Positions 27,654 through 35,920 of a stretch of DNA of 36,846 nt are shown in pieces. Made by a program: the position numbers and the translations under genes. Within the stretch, counting starts at the first letter, position 1. Every line of letters begins with the position of its first letter. The notes below the pieces were generated by a model that made no database searches, was not told where the DNA came from, and saw nothing but the letters and a program-made list of their open reading frames with translations. Source of the DNA: Streptomyces hygroscopicus subsp. hygroscopicus (GTDB lineage: Bacteria > Actinomycetota > Actinomycetes > Streptomycetales > Streptomycetaceae); NCBI RefSeq assembly GCF_001553455.1, contig NZ_BBOX01000306.1, forward strand, positions 1 to 36,846. The letters are read 5' to 3'.

Positions 27654-28835
27654 ATGCCCACTACCCGAGTGCTGATTTCCGGGGCGAGTATCGCGGGACC
27701 CGCCCTCGCCTACTGGCTGGACCGCTACGGCTTCCAGGTCACGGTCGTGGAGCGGGCCGCGGGCCCGCGGCCGGGGGGACAGGCGATCGACGTACGGGGC
27801 CCGGCGCTGGAGGTGTGCGAGCGGATGGGGGTGCTGGAGGAGATCCGGGCGCGCCGCACCGGGCTGCGCGGCATGTCGGTGGTCGACGACGCGGGACGGG
27901 AGCTGTTCCGCACCACCGGACACACCGCCAGTGGCGGGGATCTCAGCCGCCCCGATATCGAGATCCTCCGGGACGACCTGTCCTCGGTCCTCCTCGCCGC
28001 GGGCGGCGACGGGATCGAGTACCTCTTCGGCGATGCGATCGCCTCGCTCGCCCAGGGCCCGGACGAGGTGGCGGTCACCTTTCACCGGGGCCGGCCGCGC
28101 ACCTTCGACATCGTGGTGGCGGCCGACGGGGTGCACTCCTCCACCCGGGCGCTGGTCTTCGGCCCGGAGGAGAACTTCATCCGCCATCTGGGCGGTTATC
28201 TGGGGGTGTGGACGGCGCCGAACTACCTGGGCCTGGACCGCTGGCAGGTCATCTACGAGATGTCCGGCGGTGTCGCGGGCGGCATCGTGATGAGTGTCCG
28301 CGACAACACCGAGGCCCGGGTCTACGTCGGCATCGAGTCGGACGAACCGCCCGCCCGGATCCTCGGCTCCCGGACCGTCTCGGAGCAGAAGCAGCTGCTG
28401 GCCGACAGGTACAAGGACGCGCGCTGGGAGATGCCCCGGCTGCTGGAGTACATGTGGGGGGCGCCCGATTTCCACTTCGACGTGCTGGCGCAGATCCACA
28501 TGGACCGCTGGTCCCGTGGCCGAGTGGCCCTGCTCGGCGACGCGGGTTACTGCGGCTCGCCCATGGCCGGGTAGGGCTCCAGCGTGGCCCTGATCGCCGC
28601 CTACGTCCTGGCGGGCGAGCTCAGGGCCGCCGACGGCGACCACACCGCCGCCTTCGCCGCCTACGAGCGCGAGCTGCGCGACCATGTGACCGCCAGCCAG
28701 CAGCTCGCGCCGGCCCACAAGGCCCACCAGGAGGCATACCGCGCATCGGCCGGGCAGCAGCCCGACACCCACCCGACCAATATCGACGCCGCCTTCTACG
28801 AGGTGGTCGACTCCTACACCGTCAAGGACTACTGA
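27654..28835 (+). pseudogene. FAD-dependent aromatic-type monooxygenase interrupted by an amber codon
   Basis: The frame begins at ATG 27654 (AAGGGA 8 bases upstream) and encodes a class A flavin monooxygenase. The dinucleotide-binding motif is VLISGASIAGPALAYWL, the DG motif is VVAADGVHSSTRALVFG, and the GD motif is VALLGDAGYCGSPMAG. Directly after that motif codon 307 is TAG (28572-28574). The same frame then continues without shift, GSSVALIAAYVLAGEL, to a natural stop at 28835, the expected family C-terminus. Total coding capacity, about 392 residues, equals the family length. CAG to TAG would explain the change. The truncated 306-residue product lacks the last FAD-contact residues and is probably inactive; readthrough or a sequencing error are the alternatives. 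Confidence 0.88.
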
Positions 28836-28837
28836 CC

Positions 28838-28907
28838 CGGCCGGGACGCCGTGGCCACGGTCACCGGCGCCCCGGCCCGGACGCCGTGGCCGCGGTCACC
28901 GGCCTCC
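28838..28907. repeat. 35-bp direct repeat between the monooxygenase and ABC permease
   Basis: Two copies of a 35-base unit containing GGACGCCGTGGCC-CGGTCACCGGC lie head to tail, about 31 of 35 identical, just after the monooxygenase stop. Within them GGCCACGG and CCGTGGCC can pair, so the pair may also serve as terminator between convergent genes. Confidence 0.6.
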
Positions 28908-28919
28908 GTGGGCGCAGCG

Positions 28920-28947
28920 CCTGGGACACCACGCCTAGGACACCACG
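28920..28947. repeat. 14-bp duplication covering the ABC permease stop codon
   Basis: CCTGGGACACCACG is followed directly by CCTAGGACACCACG. The second copy encodes the permease C-terminus (DVVS) and its TAG stop on the minus strand; the first lies beyond it with CAG in place of TAG. Confidence 0.65.
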
Positions 28948-29789
28948 TCCTTGCGGCCGAAGCCGCGGAAGGCGAGCGCGAAGAGCACCAGCGCGTAGGC
29001 GACGGACACCGAGACGCCCTTCACCATCCCGCCCCACTCCATATGGGGCTGGAGCGCGTCCGCCCAGGCGAACTGCCAGTGGGCGGGCAGGAAGTCGCGC
29101 CAGGAGCCGAGCGCGGTCACGGCGTCCAGCACATTGCCCACGATGGTGAGGCCCACCGCACCGCCCACCGCGCCCAGCGGCGCGTCCGTGACGGTCGAGA
29201 GCCAGAACGCCAGGGCGGCCGTGACCAGCTGGGACAGGAAGATGTACAGCACCACGAGGGCGAGCCGGAGAACGGCGTCCCCGGCGGGCAGCTCCCCGCC
29301 GGTGGGGATCCGCAGCGGCCCCCAGCCGTAGGCGGCGGTACCCACCGCGAGCGCGACCAGCGGCAGCAGCACCATGGCCGCGGCGCTGAACCCGAGGGCG
29401 ACCGCGAGCTTGCTCACCAGCAGCCGGGTCCTGGGCACGGGCGCGGCCAGCAGATAGCGCAGCGAGGACCAGTTGGCCTCGGCGGCCACGGTGTCACCGC
29501 AGAACAGCGCCACCGGCACGACCAGCAGAAAGGCGGCGGAGACGAACAGCGCGGTGGCGGCGAGGTTGGCGCCGGAGGCGGTGGCGGTGTCCATCAGGCT
29601 GATCCGGTCGTCCCGCCCCTCGGGGGTGCCGCCGATGGCGAACGCCGCGACGAGGACGAACGGCAGCGCGGTCAGCACCACCGCCATCACCAGGGTCCGG
29701 CGCCGGCGCAGCTGCCGTACGGCCTCGACCCGCAGCGGCAGGGTGTGGCGGGCCCGGTAGCCGGGCGCGACCTGGGACAGGGTGCTCAT
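28935..29789 (-). CDS. ABC transporter permease (ABC-2 type)
   Basis: A 284-residue membrane protein with six predicted helices: a first helix at about 36-53 (MAVVLTALPFVLVAAFAIG), then about 80-105, 118-145, 165-190, 200-225 and 255-275. The cytoplasmic N-terminal LRVEAVRQLRRRRT and the loop ANWSSLRYLLAAPVPRTRLL between helices 2 and 3 are typical of ABC-2 exporters. Its start overlaps the stop of the hydrolase-ATPase gene (ATGA), so it is the membrane partner of that ATPase. Export substrate is unknown. Confidence 0.92.
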   Translation of the reverse strand: MSTLSQVAPGYRARHTLPLRVEAVRQLRRRRTLVMAVVLTALPFVLVAAFAIGGTPEGRDDRISLMDTATASGANLAATALFVSAAFLLVVPVALFCGDTVAAEANWSSLRYLLAAPVPRTRLLVSKLAVALGFSAAAMVLLPLVALAVGTAAYGWGPLRIPTGGELPAGDAVLRLALVVLYIFLSQLVTAALAFWLSTVTDAPLGAVGGAVGLTIVGNVLDAVTALGSWRDFLPAHWQFAWADALQPHMEWGGMVKGVSVSVAYALVLFALAFRGFGRKDVVS

Positions 29790-32470
29790 GCGGATCCTCC
29801 TCCGATCAGCGTCAGGAAGGCTTCCTCCAGGCGCCGGTTGGGCCCGAAGCTGGTCACCGGGATCTCCAGCCGCACCAGTTCGGCCAGCAGCCGGGCCGGG
29901 GCGGCGCCGTCGAGCTGGACGAGCAGCCCGTCGGCGGTGCGGCGGGCGGAGGCGATGCCGGGCAGCGCGCTCACCTTGTCGACGAGGACCTCGCTCAGCT
30001 CGCCCTCGTGACCCACCAGCACACTGCCGCCGGTGCCGGTGATCTCGCCGACCGGTCCCGCCTGGATGAGCCGGCCCCGGTCCATGACGACCAGATGGGT
30101 GCAGGACTGCTCGACCTCCGCCAGAAGATGGCTGGAAACGATCACCGTACGTCCCGCGGCGGCGTACCGGATCATCACCTCGCGCATCTCGCGGATCTGC
30201 GGCGGGTCGAGGCCGTTGGTCGGTTCGTCGAGGATCAGCAGATCGGGCAGGCCCAGCATGGCCTGGGCGATGGCCAGCCGCTGCCGCATGCCCTGGGAGT
30301 AGGTGCGCACGGCGCGCTCCAGGGCGCTGCCCAGGCCCGCGATCTCAAGCGCCTCCTCGATATGGGCGTCGGCGGCGGGGCGGCCGGTGGCCCGCCAGTA
30401 CAGCTCCAGGTTGGCGCGGCCGGTCAGATGCGGCAGGAAGCCCGCCCCCTCGACGAACGCGCCGACGCGGGAGAGCACGGGCGCGCCGGGCCGGACGGCC
30501 TGGCCGAAGACGCGGATCTCGCCGCCGTCGGGGGTGATGAGCCCCATCAGCATGCGCAAGGTGGTGGTCTTGCCCGCGCCGTTGGGTCCGAGGAGCCCGA
30601 GCACCTGCCCCTTCTCGACCCGGAAGGACAGGTCGCGCACCGCGTAGCGGTCGGCGGACCTGGCGTAGCGCTTGCTCAGGCCGGTGATCTGCAGGGGGAC
30701 GTCGGCCAGCCCGGGGTCGGGCGCGGCAGCGGCCGTACGCCGCCTGCCGGTCAGCAGCAGCGCGAGCGCCACCACGGCTCCGGCCAGCGGCAGCCCCCAC
30801 ACCCATGCGGGCAGCGGGGCGGCCTGGGTGCGCACCCCGGGCGCGGTGGGGACCGTCAGACCGCCGTCCACGAGCCCGACCGTGTAGGTGGCGAGCTCGT
30901 TCGGGGAGGCATAACCGAGGTCGGTGGAGGCCAGGACGAGCCGCAGCCGGTGGCCCGCGACGAGCTCGTGGTCGACGGCGGGCAGCCGGACGGTGACGGT
31001 CCGGCCCTTCCCGGCGCCGGTGACCCGCAGCGGGGTGACGAGCTGCTCGGGCAGCACCTGCTGTCCGTCGGGGCCCACGTCGTAGACCTTGGCGAAGAGG
31101 ACGGCGTCCTCCGTGTCCGCCTTCACTCGCACCCTGACCTCGGGCGATCCGGTGATCCGCAGGTTCCGGTCCAGCGGCGCCGAGTCGAACCGGGCGTACT
31201 GGCCGGGCACGTCGAGGGAGAGGCCGACACCGAGCGAGGACGCCTGGGACAGCCCGGCCACGCCCGGCACCGCGGAGACCGAAGGCGGGCTCGCCCCGGG
31301 CGGGTTGGCGAAGGACTGCTCACGTCCGCGCAGCGGCACCGTCCGGGTCCCGGCGTCCAGGCCCGGGTAGCGGTCGCCGGTGGCGCCGCGCAGCTGGACC
31401 GCGCCGTTGGTGGTGTCCACGCCGCCGGTACGGCTGATCCGGAAGGCGGGTCCGGTGTCGGTGCCCTTGTCGCCCCCCAGGTAGCGGTCGAACCAGGCGC
31501 GGGTGCGCGCCGCCACCCGCGCGGTCTCGCGGTCGCCGCCGTCATGTCCTCCGGCGGTCCAGTCGACGGCGACCGGCGCCCCGCCGGCCCGGATCGCCTT
31601 CGCCATGGCATCGGCCTGGCCGAGGGGGAAGAGCGAGTCGGCCTGGCCCTGGAGGATCAGCGTGGGGACCTTGATCCGGTCGGCGACGGCGGAGGGGCTG
31701 CGGGCCTCGAGCAGCCGGCGGTCGGCGGCGCCGGGCTTTCCGGCGACCGCGACCCGTTCGTACATCTCGCACAGCCGCTTCTCGAAGCGACCGCAGCCCC
31801 CGCCCCGCCGTTCCGTCCCGCCGTTCCCGCCGCCCCCGCTTCCCCCCTGGGCGAGGTCGGCCGATCCGGTGGTGAAGAACAGCCCGGCCCACAGCTTCTT
31901 GTAGACACCATTCGGGAAGAGCGCGTCGGCGAGGTTCCAGTAGGTGATCTCGGGCGCGATGGCGTCCACCCGGCGGTCGTACCCGGCGGCGAGCAGGGAG
32001 ATGGCCCCGCCGTAGGAGGCGCCGGCGACGCCCACCCGGGGATCGCCGTGGCCGTCGAGCCGCACCTCGGGACGTTTCGCCAGCCAGTCGATGAGCCGCC
32101 GGACATCGGCCACCTCGTGGTCGGGGTCGTTGAGCCCGATCTTCCCGGTGGACCTGCCGAATCCGCGCGCCGACCAGGTCAGCACGGCGTATCCGTCGCG
32201 GGCCAGCTCCTCGGCCCGGCCCCGGACGTCGTCCTTGCTGCCGCCGAAGCCGTGACCGAGCAGCACCGCGGGCCTGCGGCCGGTGCCCGCGGTGAAGTAC
32301 GAGGTGTCGATGCGCGCGCCCGGCATGTCCAGCACGCGGTCCTCGCGGTGCACGGACGGCGGGTCGCCGGGGGCGGCCACCGCCCAGGTGCCCGCGCCCA
32401 CCAGGACGGCCGCTGCGGCCACGGCGGCGGCCAGGCGCCGGCCCCGCGGCCGGGTCTTTCGGAGATCCAT
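29786..32470 (-). CDS. Secreted alpha/beta hydrolase fused through a membrane helix to an ABC ATPase
   Basis: An 894-residue fusion. A signal-anchor (about 11-33) precedes an extracytoplasmic CocE/X-Pro-dipeptidase-like hydrolase with GHGFGGS (oxyanion), GASYGG (nucleophile Ser, about 152), GQADSLFP (Asp, about 278) and GGHDGGD (His, about 310). A C-terminal X-Pro-type beta domain follows (to about 560), then a helix PAWVWGLPLAGAVVALALLL (about 563-585), then a complete cytoplasmic ABC ATPase: GPNGAGKTT (about 627), YSQGMRQRLAIAQ (about 727), LLILDEPTNGLD (about 745) and a switch histidine in VSSHLLAE. Two membrane crossings put the hydrolase outside and the ATPase inside. It is coupled to the permease gene. 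The transcript appears leaderless. Confidence 0.93.
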   Translation of the reverse strand: MDLRKTRPRGRRLAAAVAAAAVLVGAGTWAVAAPGDPPSVHREDRVLDMPGARIDTSYFTAGTGRRPAVLLGHGFGGSKDDVRGRAEELARDGYAVLTWSARGFGRSTGKIGLNDPDHEVADVRRLIDWLAKRPEVRLDGHGDPRVGVAGASYGGAISLLAAGYDRRVDAIAPEITYWNLADALFPNGVYKKLWAGLFFTTGSADLAQGGSGGGGNGGTERRGGGCGRFEKRLCEMYERVAVAGKPGAADRRLLEARSPSAVADRIKVPTLILQGQADSLFPLGQADAMAKAIRAGGAPVAVDWTAGGHDGGDRETARVAARTRAWFDRYLGGDKGTDTGPAFRISRTGGVDTTNGAVQLRGATGDRYPGLDAGTRTVPLRGREQSFANPPGASPPSVSAVPGVAGLSQASSLGVGLSLDVPGQYARFDSAPLDRNLRITGSPEVRVRVKADTEDAVLFAKVYDVGPDGQQVLPEQLVTPLRVTGAGKGRTVTVRLPAVDHELVAGHRLRLVLASTDLGYASPNELATYTVGLVDGGLTVPTAPGVRTQAAPLPAWVWGLPLAGAVVALALLLTGRRRTAAAAPDPGLADVPLQITGLSKRYARSADRYAVRDLSFRVEKGQVLGLLGPNGAGKTTTLRMLMGLITPDGGEIRVFGQAVRPGAPVLSRVGAFVEGAGFLPHLTGRANLELYWRATGRPAADAHIEEALEIAGLGSALERAVRTYSQGMRQRLAIAQAMLGLPDLLILDEPTNGLDPPQIREMREVMIRYAAAGRTVIVSSHLLAEVEQSCTHLVVMDRGRLIQAGPVGEITGTGGSVLVGHEGELSEVLVDKVSALPGIASARRTADGLLVQLDGAAPARLLAELVRLEIPVTSFGPNRRLEEAFLTLIGGGSA

Positions 32471-32476
32471 GTCTGA

Positions 32477-32482
32477 ACCCTA
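32477..32482 (-). promoter_or_regulatory. Leaderless -10 box of the hydrolase-ATPase gene
   Basis: On the minus strand TAGGGT, a perfect TAGRRT hexamer, is followed by six bases (TCAGAC) and then ATG 32470. No ribosome site is present. A -35 match is weak. Confidence 0.5.
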
Positions 32483-32602
32483 GAAGAGAGGAGGCGTACG
32501 CCGGAGCTGACACCAGACGGATTCTCGTCCCCTACCGGGGGAGTATCCGGCCACCTTCCGTACACCCGGCGCGGTATGTCCCCGGCCGCGGCCGCCGGGC
32601 TT

Positions 32603-32639
32603 TTGGACCCGTCAGATGATGATCCATAGGATGCGGCGG
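32603..32639 (+). promoter_or_regulatory. Leaderless sigma-HrdB-type promoter of the VWA gene
   Basis: TTGGAC (32603-32608), an 18-base spacer and TAGGAT (32627-32632), then six bases to the GTG at 32639. Both hexamers match the housekeeping consensus well and put the transcript start on the start codon; no ribosome site precedes it. Confidence 0.7.
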
Positions 32640-33907
32640 TGATCATAAAGAAACGTCTGGCGACAGGCGCATTGGGGCTGCTCGCTGCCCTCGCCTGCGG
32701 CCTGATATCCCCTTCCGCCGCCCTGGCCGATGAACCGGCGGCCGATTCTCCCAAGGTCGAGCTGGTGCTCGACGTCAGCGGCTCCATGCGGGCCCGCGAT
32801 GTCGACGGCGACTCCCGGATGGCGGCCGCGAAACAGGCGTTCAACGAGGTGCTGGACGCCACGCCCGAAGAGGTACGGCTGGGCATCCGCACCCTCGGCG
32901 CCAACTACCCGGGCAAGGACCGCGAGGCCGGCTGCCGGGACAGCGAGCGGCTCTACCCGGTGGGCCAGGTGGACCGCACCGAGGCCAAGGCGGCGGTCGC
33001 CACGCTGCGCCCCACCGGCTGGACGCCCATCGGGCTCGCGCTGCGCGGGGCGTCCAAGGACCTCTCCGGGGGCGAGGGGACCCGCCGGATCGTGCTGATC
33101 ACCGACGGCGAGGACTCCTGCGGTCTGCCCGACCCGTGCGATGTGGCCCGTGAACTGGCCGCCCAGGGAACCCACCTGGTCGTCGACACCCTCGGGCTGA
33201 CGCTGGACCGCAAGGTCCGCGAGCAGCTCAGCTGCATCGCCGAGGCCACCGGTGGCACCTATACGGCGATCCAGCACCGGGACCAGCTCTCCAGCCGTAT
33301 CAAGCAGCTGGTGAGGCGCTCCGCCGACACCCCCGTGGAGGCGCCCACACCGGTGCAGGGCGCGGCACAGTGCGCCAAGGCGCCGTATCTGGGCTCCGGT
33401 CTCTACAGCGACCGGGAGAGCTTCGGCGAACACCGCTGGTACCGGATGCGGGTGGCGCCGGGCCAGGAGCTGCGGGCGTCGGCCAGCGTGGCCGCGGACC
33501 GCGCCGTCGATCCCGACTACGGCGTTCTGCTGCGGGCGGTGACCCCGGGCGGCCAGGAGCTGGTGCGCGGCAGCGAGGCGGGCAGCGGCCGTACGGATGT
33601 CATCTCCAGCGGGCTGCGCTATCCGGTCGCCGACGCGGACGACGACGAGGACACCACCGCACGGACCGTATGCCTGGAGCTGAGCCAGTCGTTCTCCGCG
33701 CCCGCTTCGGTCAAGCGCACTCCGGGCCTCCCGGTGGAGCTGGCCGTCGATGTGGTGGACAACGACGACCAGCCCGCCGATGTGGCCGCCTTCGGCCTGG
33801 GCCGCGGCTGGGTGCTGCTGGCCGTGCTCACCGTGGGCGGGCTGCTCGTGGGGTTGCTGTGGGGCTGGCTGGCCCGCTGGCGCGTCACCGTCTGGAGGTC
33901 CAACTGA
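32639..33907 (+). CDS. Membrane-anchored extracellular VWA-domain protein
   Basis: A 422-residue protein with a signal peptide (about 1-30, ending ALADEP), a von Willebrand A domain (about 39-225), a beta-rich domain (about 245-380) and a single C-terminal helix (GWVLLAVLTVGGLLVGLLWGW, about 389-409) with a short basic tail. The metal-ion-dependent adhesion site is complete: DVSGS (45-49), GWTPIG (Thr, about 126) and ITDGEDS (Asp, about 150). It should bind a protein ligand through a divalent metal at the cell surface. Cysteines at CGLPDPC suggest a disulfide. GTG 32639 follows a leaderless promoter. Its stop overlaps the next ATG (TGATG), so the two proteins are probably a complex. Confidence 0.93.
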   Translation: MIIKKRLATGALGLLAALACGLISPSAALADEPAADSPKVELVLDVSGSMRARDVDGDSRMAAAKQAFNEVLDATPEEVRLGIRTLGANYPGKDREAGCRDSERLYPVGQVDRTEAKAAVATLRPTGWTPIGLALRGASKDLSGGEGTRRIVLITDGEDSCGLPDPCDVARELAAQGTHLVVDTLGLTLDRKVREQLSCIAEATGGTYTAIQHRDQLSSRIKQLVRRSADTPVEAPTPVQGAAQCAKAPYLGSGLYSDRESFGEHRWYRMRVAPGQELRASASVAADRAVDPDYGVLLRAVTPGGQELVRGSEAGSGRTDVISSGLRYPVADADDDEDTTARTVCLELSQSFSAPASVKRTPGLPVELAVDVVDNDDQPADVAAFGLGRGWVLLAVLTVGGLLVGLLWGWLARWRVTVWRSN

Positions 33908-34758
33908 TGCGAGCCCTGCGTACCGTGGGCGCCGTGCTCACCCTGTGCACCGCCGCCTGGCTGTCCGCCGTCGCCCCGGCGGCCGCGGACAGCGGCGACG
34001 GCAAGGACGGCAAGGACGCGCCCACCGAGGCGGGTACGAACTTCCGTACCGCCACCGAGATCGAGCCCGGCCAGAAGGCCACCGCGGCGGCCTCCACCGG
34101 CGACTATCTGTACTGGGTGTTCCCGGCCGCCGCCGGGCAGGTCCCCAAGGTCGAGGCGACGCTGAAACTGCCCGACGGTGCCAGCCGGCACGGCAGCGCC
34201 ACCTGGCAGCTCGACGTCTATGACGGTCTGCGCCGCCACCAGCCGTGCGCCTCGGGGGCACCGGCCCGTAGGGCCGCCCAGCAGGACGCGTCGGTCACCG
34301 TCAGCTGCACCCTGCGCCAGGTGCGGTCCTGGTCCGAGCGCTGGGCCAACGACCCGCTGCAGGGCGCGTATTACGTGCGGCTCACCGTCGTCGACCTGCC
34401 CGCCCAGGACCTCGGGCTGCCGATCGACGCCGACATCGAGGCGTCGGTCCGGGACACCGGCGGGGCGCACGCCGACGGCGGGGACGTGACCCCGCTCAAT
34501 CCGGCGCTGCGGGCCGGACCGGCCCCCGGGACGGACTCCGCGCAGGCGGACGGCGCGTCCCCGGACTCCGAGGACGACAAGGGCGGGGACGTCCGGCACG
34601 CGGTCGCCGAGCCGGAGGACGGCTGGGGCTCCGGCTGGTGGTCGGACCGCTGGGTGTGGACCGTGATCGGCGCGGCGCTGGCGGCGCTCGCCGGGATCGG
34701 CGGCTACACCCTCACCCGGGGGCCGCGCGCCCCGAGCCGCCCACCGATCGACGCTTGA
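33907..34758 (+). CDS. Membrane-anchored extracellular partner of the VWA protein
   Basis: A 283-residue protein not assigned to a named family. It has a signal peptide (about 1-27), a beta-sandwich-like ectodomain (about 40-195, with GDYLYWVFPAAAGQ and YYVRLTVVDLP), an acidic disordered stalk (about 200-240) and a single helix (WVWTVIGAALAALAGIGGYTL, about 247-267) with a short basic tail. Its pattern of PG-x-hydrophobic, then W/Y-x-F/M-x-x-(A)xGQ resembles the second half of the upstream VWA protein, suggesting a shared pre-peptidase-C-like fold; this is by eye. Translation is coupled to the VWA gene by a TGATG overlap, with GGAGG 9 bases before the ATG. Confidence 0.85.
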   Translation: MRALRTVGAVLTLCTAAWLSAVAPAAADSGDGKDGKDAPTEAGTNFRTATEIEPGQKATAAASTGDYLYWVFPAAAGQVPKVEATLKLPDGASRHGSATWQLDVYDGLRRHQPCASGAPARRAAQQDASVTVSCTLRQVRSWSERWANDPLQGAYYVRLTVVDLPAQDLGLPIDADIEASVRDTGGAHADGGDVTPLNPALRAGPAPGTDSAQADGASPDSEDDKGGDVRHAVAEPEDGWGSGWWSDRWVWTVIGAALAALAGIGGYTLTRGPRAPSRPPIDA

Positions 34759-34784
34759 CCCGGTATCTGACCGGATGTCCGGAA

Positions 34785-34827
34785 TCGGCGCGCGGTCCGC
34801 ACGATGGCCGTGCGGACCGCGCGCCGA
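34785..34827. terminator. Perfect 18-bp hairpin between convergent genes
   Basis: TCGGCGCGCGGTCCGCAC and its exact complement flank a 7-base loop. It lies 26 bases after the plus-strand stop at 34758 and 34 bases after the minus-strand TerD stop, and should terminate both. Confidence 0.85.
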
Positions 34828-34861
34828 TCCGGGTCCCGTTCGCCGGAGCGGAACGGGGCCT

Positions 34862-35392
34862 TCAGGAATAGTCCTTGCCCATGAGCCGCGCAAAGTCTTC
34901 GGGACCCGCGTCGAATCCGCGAATAGCGCTCTGAATTCCCCATTCCCCCGTATCGTCCCGGGCGAATACCGCGACCGTGGCGGCAGTGGCCGCCGAGACA
35001 CCGGTGAAGTCGCTCTTCATGAGTTCGGCGTATCCGTCGAGAATGCGGACACTGGTGTTCGGAACATCCCCGAACGTCTTCCGTCCCGAGCGCTGCTGGA
35101 TGGCTATCCCGACGACCACCCGCGAGTATTCGGACGACAGCCGTTCGAGCTCGAGGGTCATGGACTCGTCGGTACCCAGCCCCTGACCGGTACGGCTGTC
35201 CCTGTTGAGGTTGATGGTGCCGTCCGGTGAGCGGCTGTCGAAGTGGACGAGGTACGCGGGCTCGCCGTACGGATCGGCGGCGCGGTACGTTCCGGCCACG
35301 ATGTCGAGATCGTTGGGCGGCTCACCGGTGGGGCTCGGATCCCACTTGAGCGCCACCTCGATTTTCCGAAGCCCCTTGTTGAGACCAGTCAC
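34862..35392 (-). CDS. TerD-family stress protein
   Basis: A 176-residue TerD-domain protein, a calcium-binding beta-sandwich linked to stress and tellurite responses in actinobacteria. Visible motifs are VALKWDPSP near the N-terminus, LDIVAG, YLVHFDSRSPDGTI, the calcium-loop-like NRDSRTGQGLGTDESMTLEL, and VVVGIAIQQRSGRKTFGDV. The loop lacks the canonical DNLTGEGDGDDE sequence, having two instead of four or five acidic residues, so calcium affinity may be reduced. GTG 35392 has AGGGAA 8 bases upstream. The gene stands alone here and no other ter gene is adjacent. Confidence 0.93.
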   Translation of the reverse strand: MTGLNKGLRKIEVALKWDPSPTGEPPNDLDIVAGTYRAADPYGEPAYLVHFDSRSPDGTINLNRDSRTGQGLGTDESMTLELERLSSEYSRVVVGIAIQQRSGRKTFGDVPNTSVRILDGYAELMKSDFTGVSAATAATVAVFARDDTGEWGIQSAIRGFDAGPEDFARLMGKDYS

Positions 35393-35512
35393 CCGGACTT
35401 CCCTTCCCTGGAACCGCTGAGATGTTGAATGCGCGTGCCGTCAAGCCTATCGCGGGCAGGGCGAGTTGAGGTTTTTCCCACCGCCGCGTGCGGCGCCCCG
35501 CCGAGGGGTCTC

Positions 35513-35533
35513 TACTATGGGCCTCCGTACTAA
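35513..35533 (+). promoter_or_regulatory. blaI-type promoter with repeated TACTA half-sites
   Basis: TACTAT (35513-35518) fits a -10 box; TACTAA follows at 35528-35533 on the same strand, 15 bases later. TACTA/TAGTA elements are typical half-sites for BlaI/MecI repressors, so autoregulation is likely. Confidence 0.45.
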
Positions 35534-35551
35534 CGGCGGAAGGAAGCGTCC

Positions 35552-35920
35552 ATGCGACGGTTGGGGGAGCTCGAGGCGGAGATCATGGACCGCCTCTGGG
35601 CTTGGCAGCGTCCCACCACGGTGCGGGAGATCGTGGACGACATCAACGAGCACCGCCCGGTCGCCTATACCACGGTGATGACCGTCGCTTCCATCCTCTA
35701 CAACAAGGGCTGGCTGCTGCGCGCCAAGGAGGGCCGGGCCTGGGTGTACTCGCCGGTCCGCAGCCGCGAGGAGTACACCGCCGCCCTGATGGAGGACGCG
35801 CTCGGCACCAGCCAGGACCGCTCCGCCGCCCTCACCCACTTCGTCGAGCAGATGGGCCCGGAGGAGGTCAGCGCGCTGCGCAAGGCGCTGCGGGCCGCCG
35901 GACGGCGGACCCGGGCTTGA
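35552..35920 (+). CDS. BlaI/MecI/CopY-family transcriptional repressor
   Basis: A 122-residue winged-helix repressor. LGELEAEIMDRLWAWQRPTTVREIVDDI is the family N-terminus (read in two parts: LGELEAEIMDRLW and PTTVREIVDDI), followed by VAYTTVMTVASILYNKGWLLR, the recognition helix region, and a C-terminal dimerisation helix with the cleavage-prone segment of the family. GGAAGGAA precedes the ATG by about 8 bases. Its stop overlaps the TTG start of an M56 peptidase gene, the standard sensor-protease partner, so the pair probably forms a proteolysis-triggered switch. Confidence 0.95.
   Translation: MRRLGELEAEIMDRLWAWQRPTTVREIVDDINEHRPVAYTTVMTVASILYNKGWLLRAKEGRAWVYSPVRSREEYTAALMEDALGTSQDRSAALTHFVEQMGPEEVSALRKALRAAGRRTRA

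Noticed and set aside
30008..32476. An 822-codon plus-strand frame antisense to the hydrolase-ABC gene
   Set aside because: No domain, Gly/Gln/His/Arg-rich composition typical of antisense frames, and no start signal; the minus strand has Walker and hydrolase motifs.
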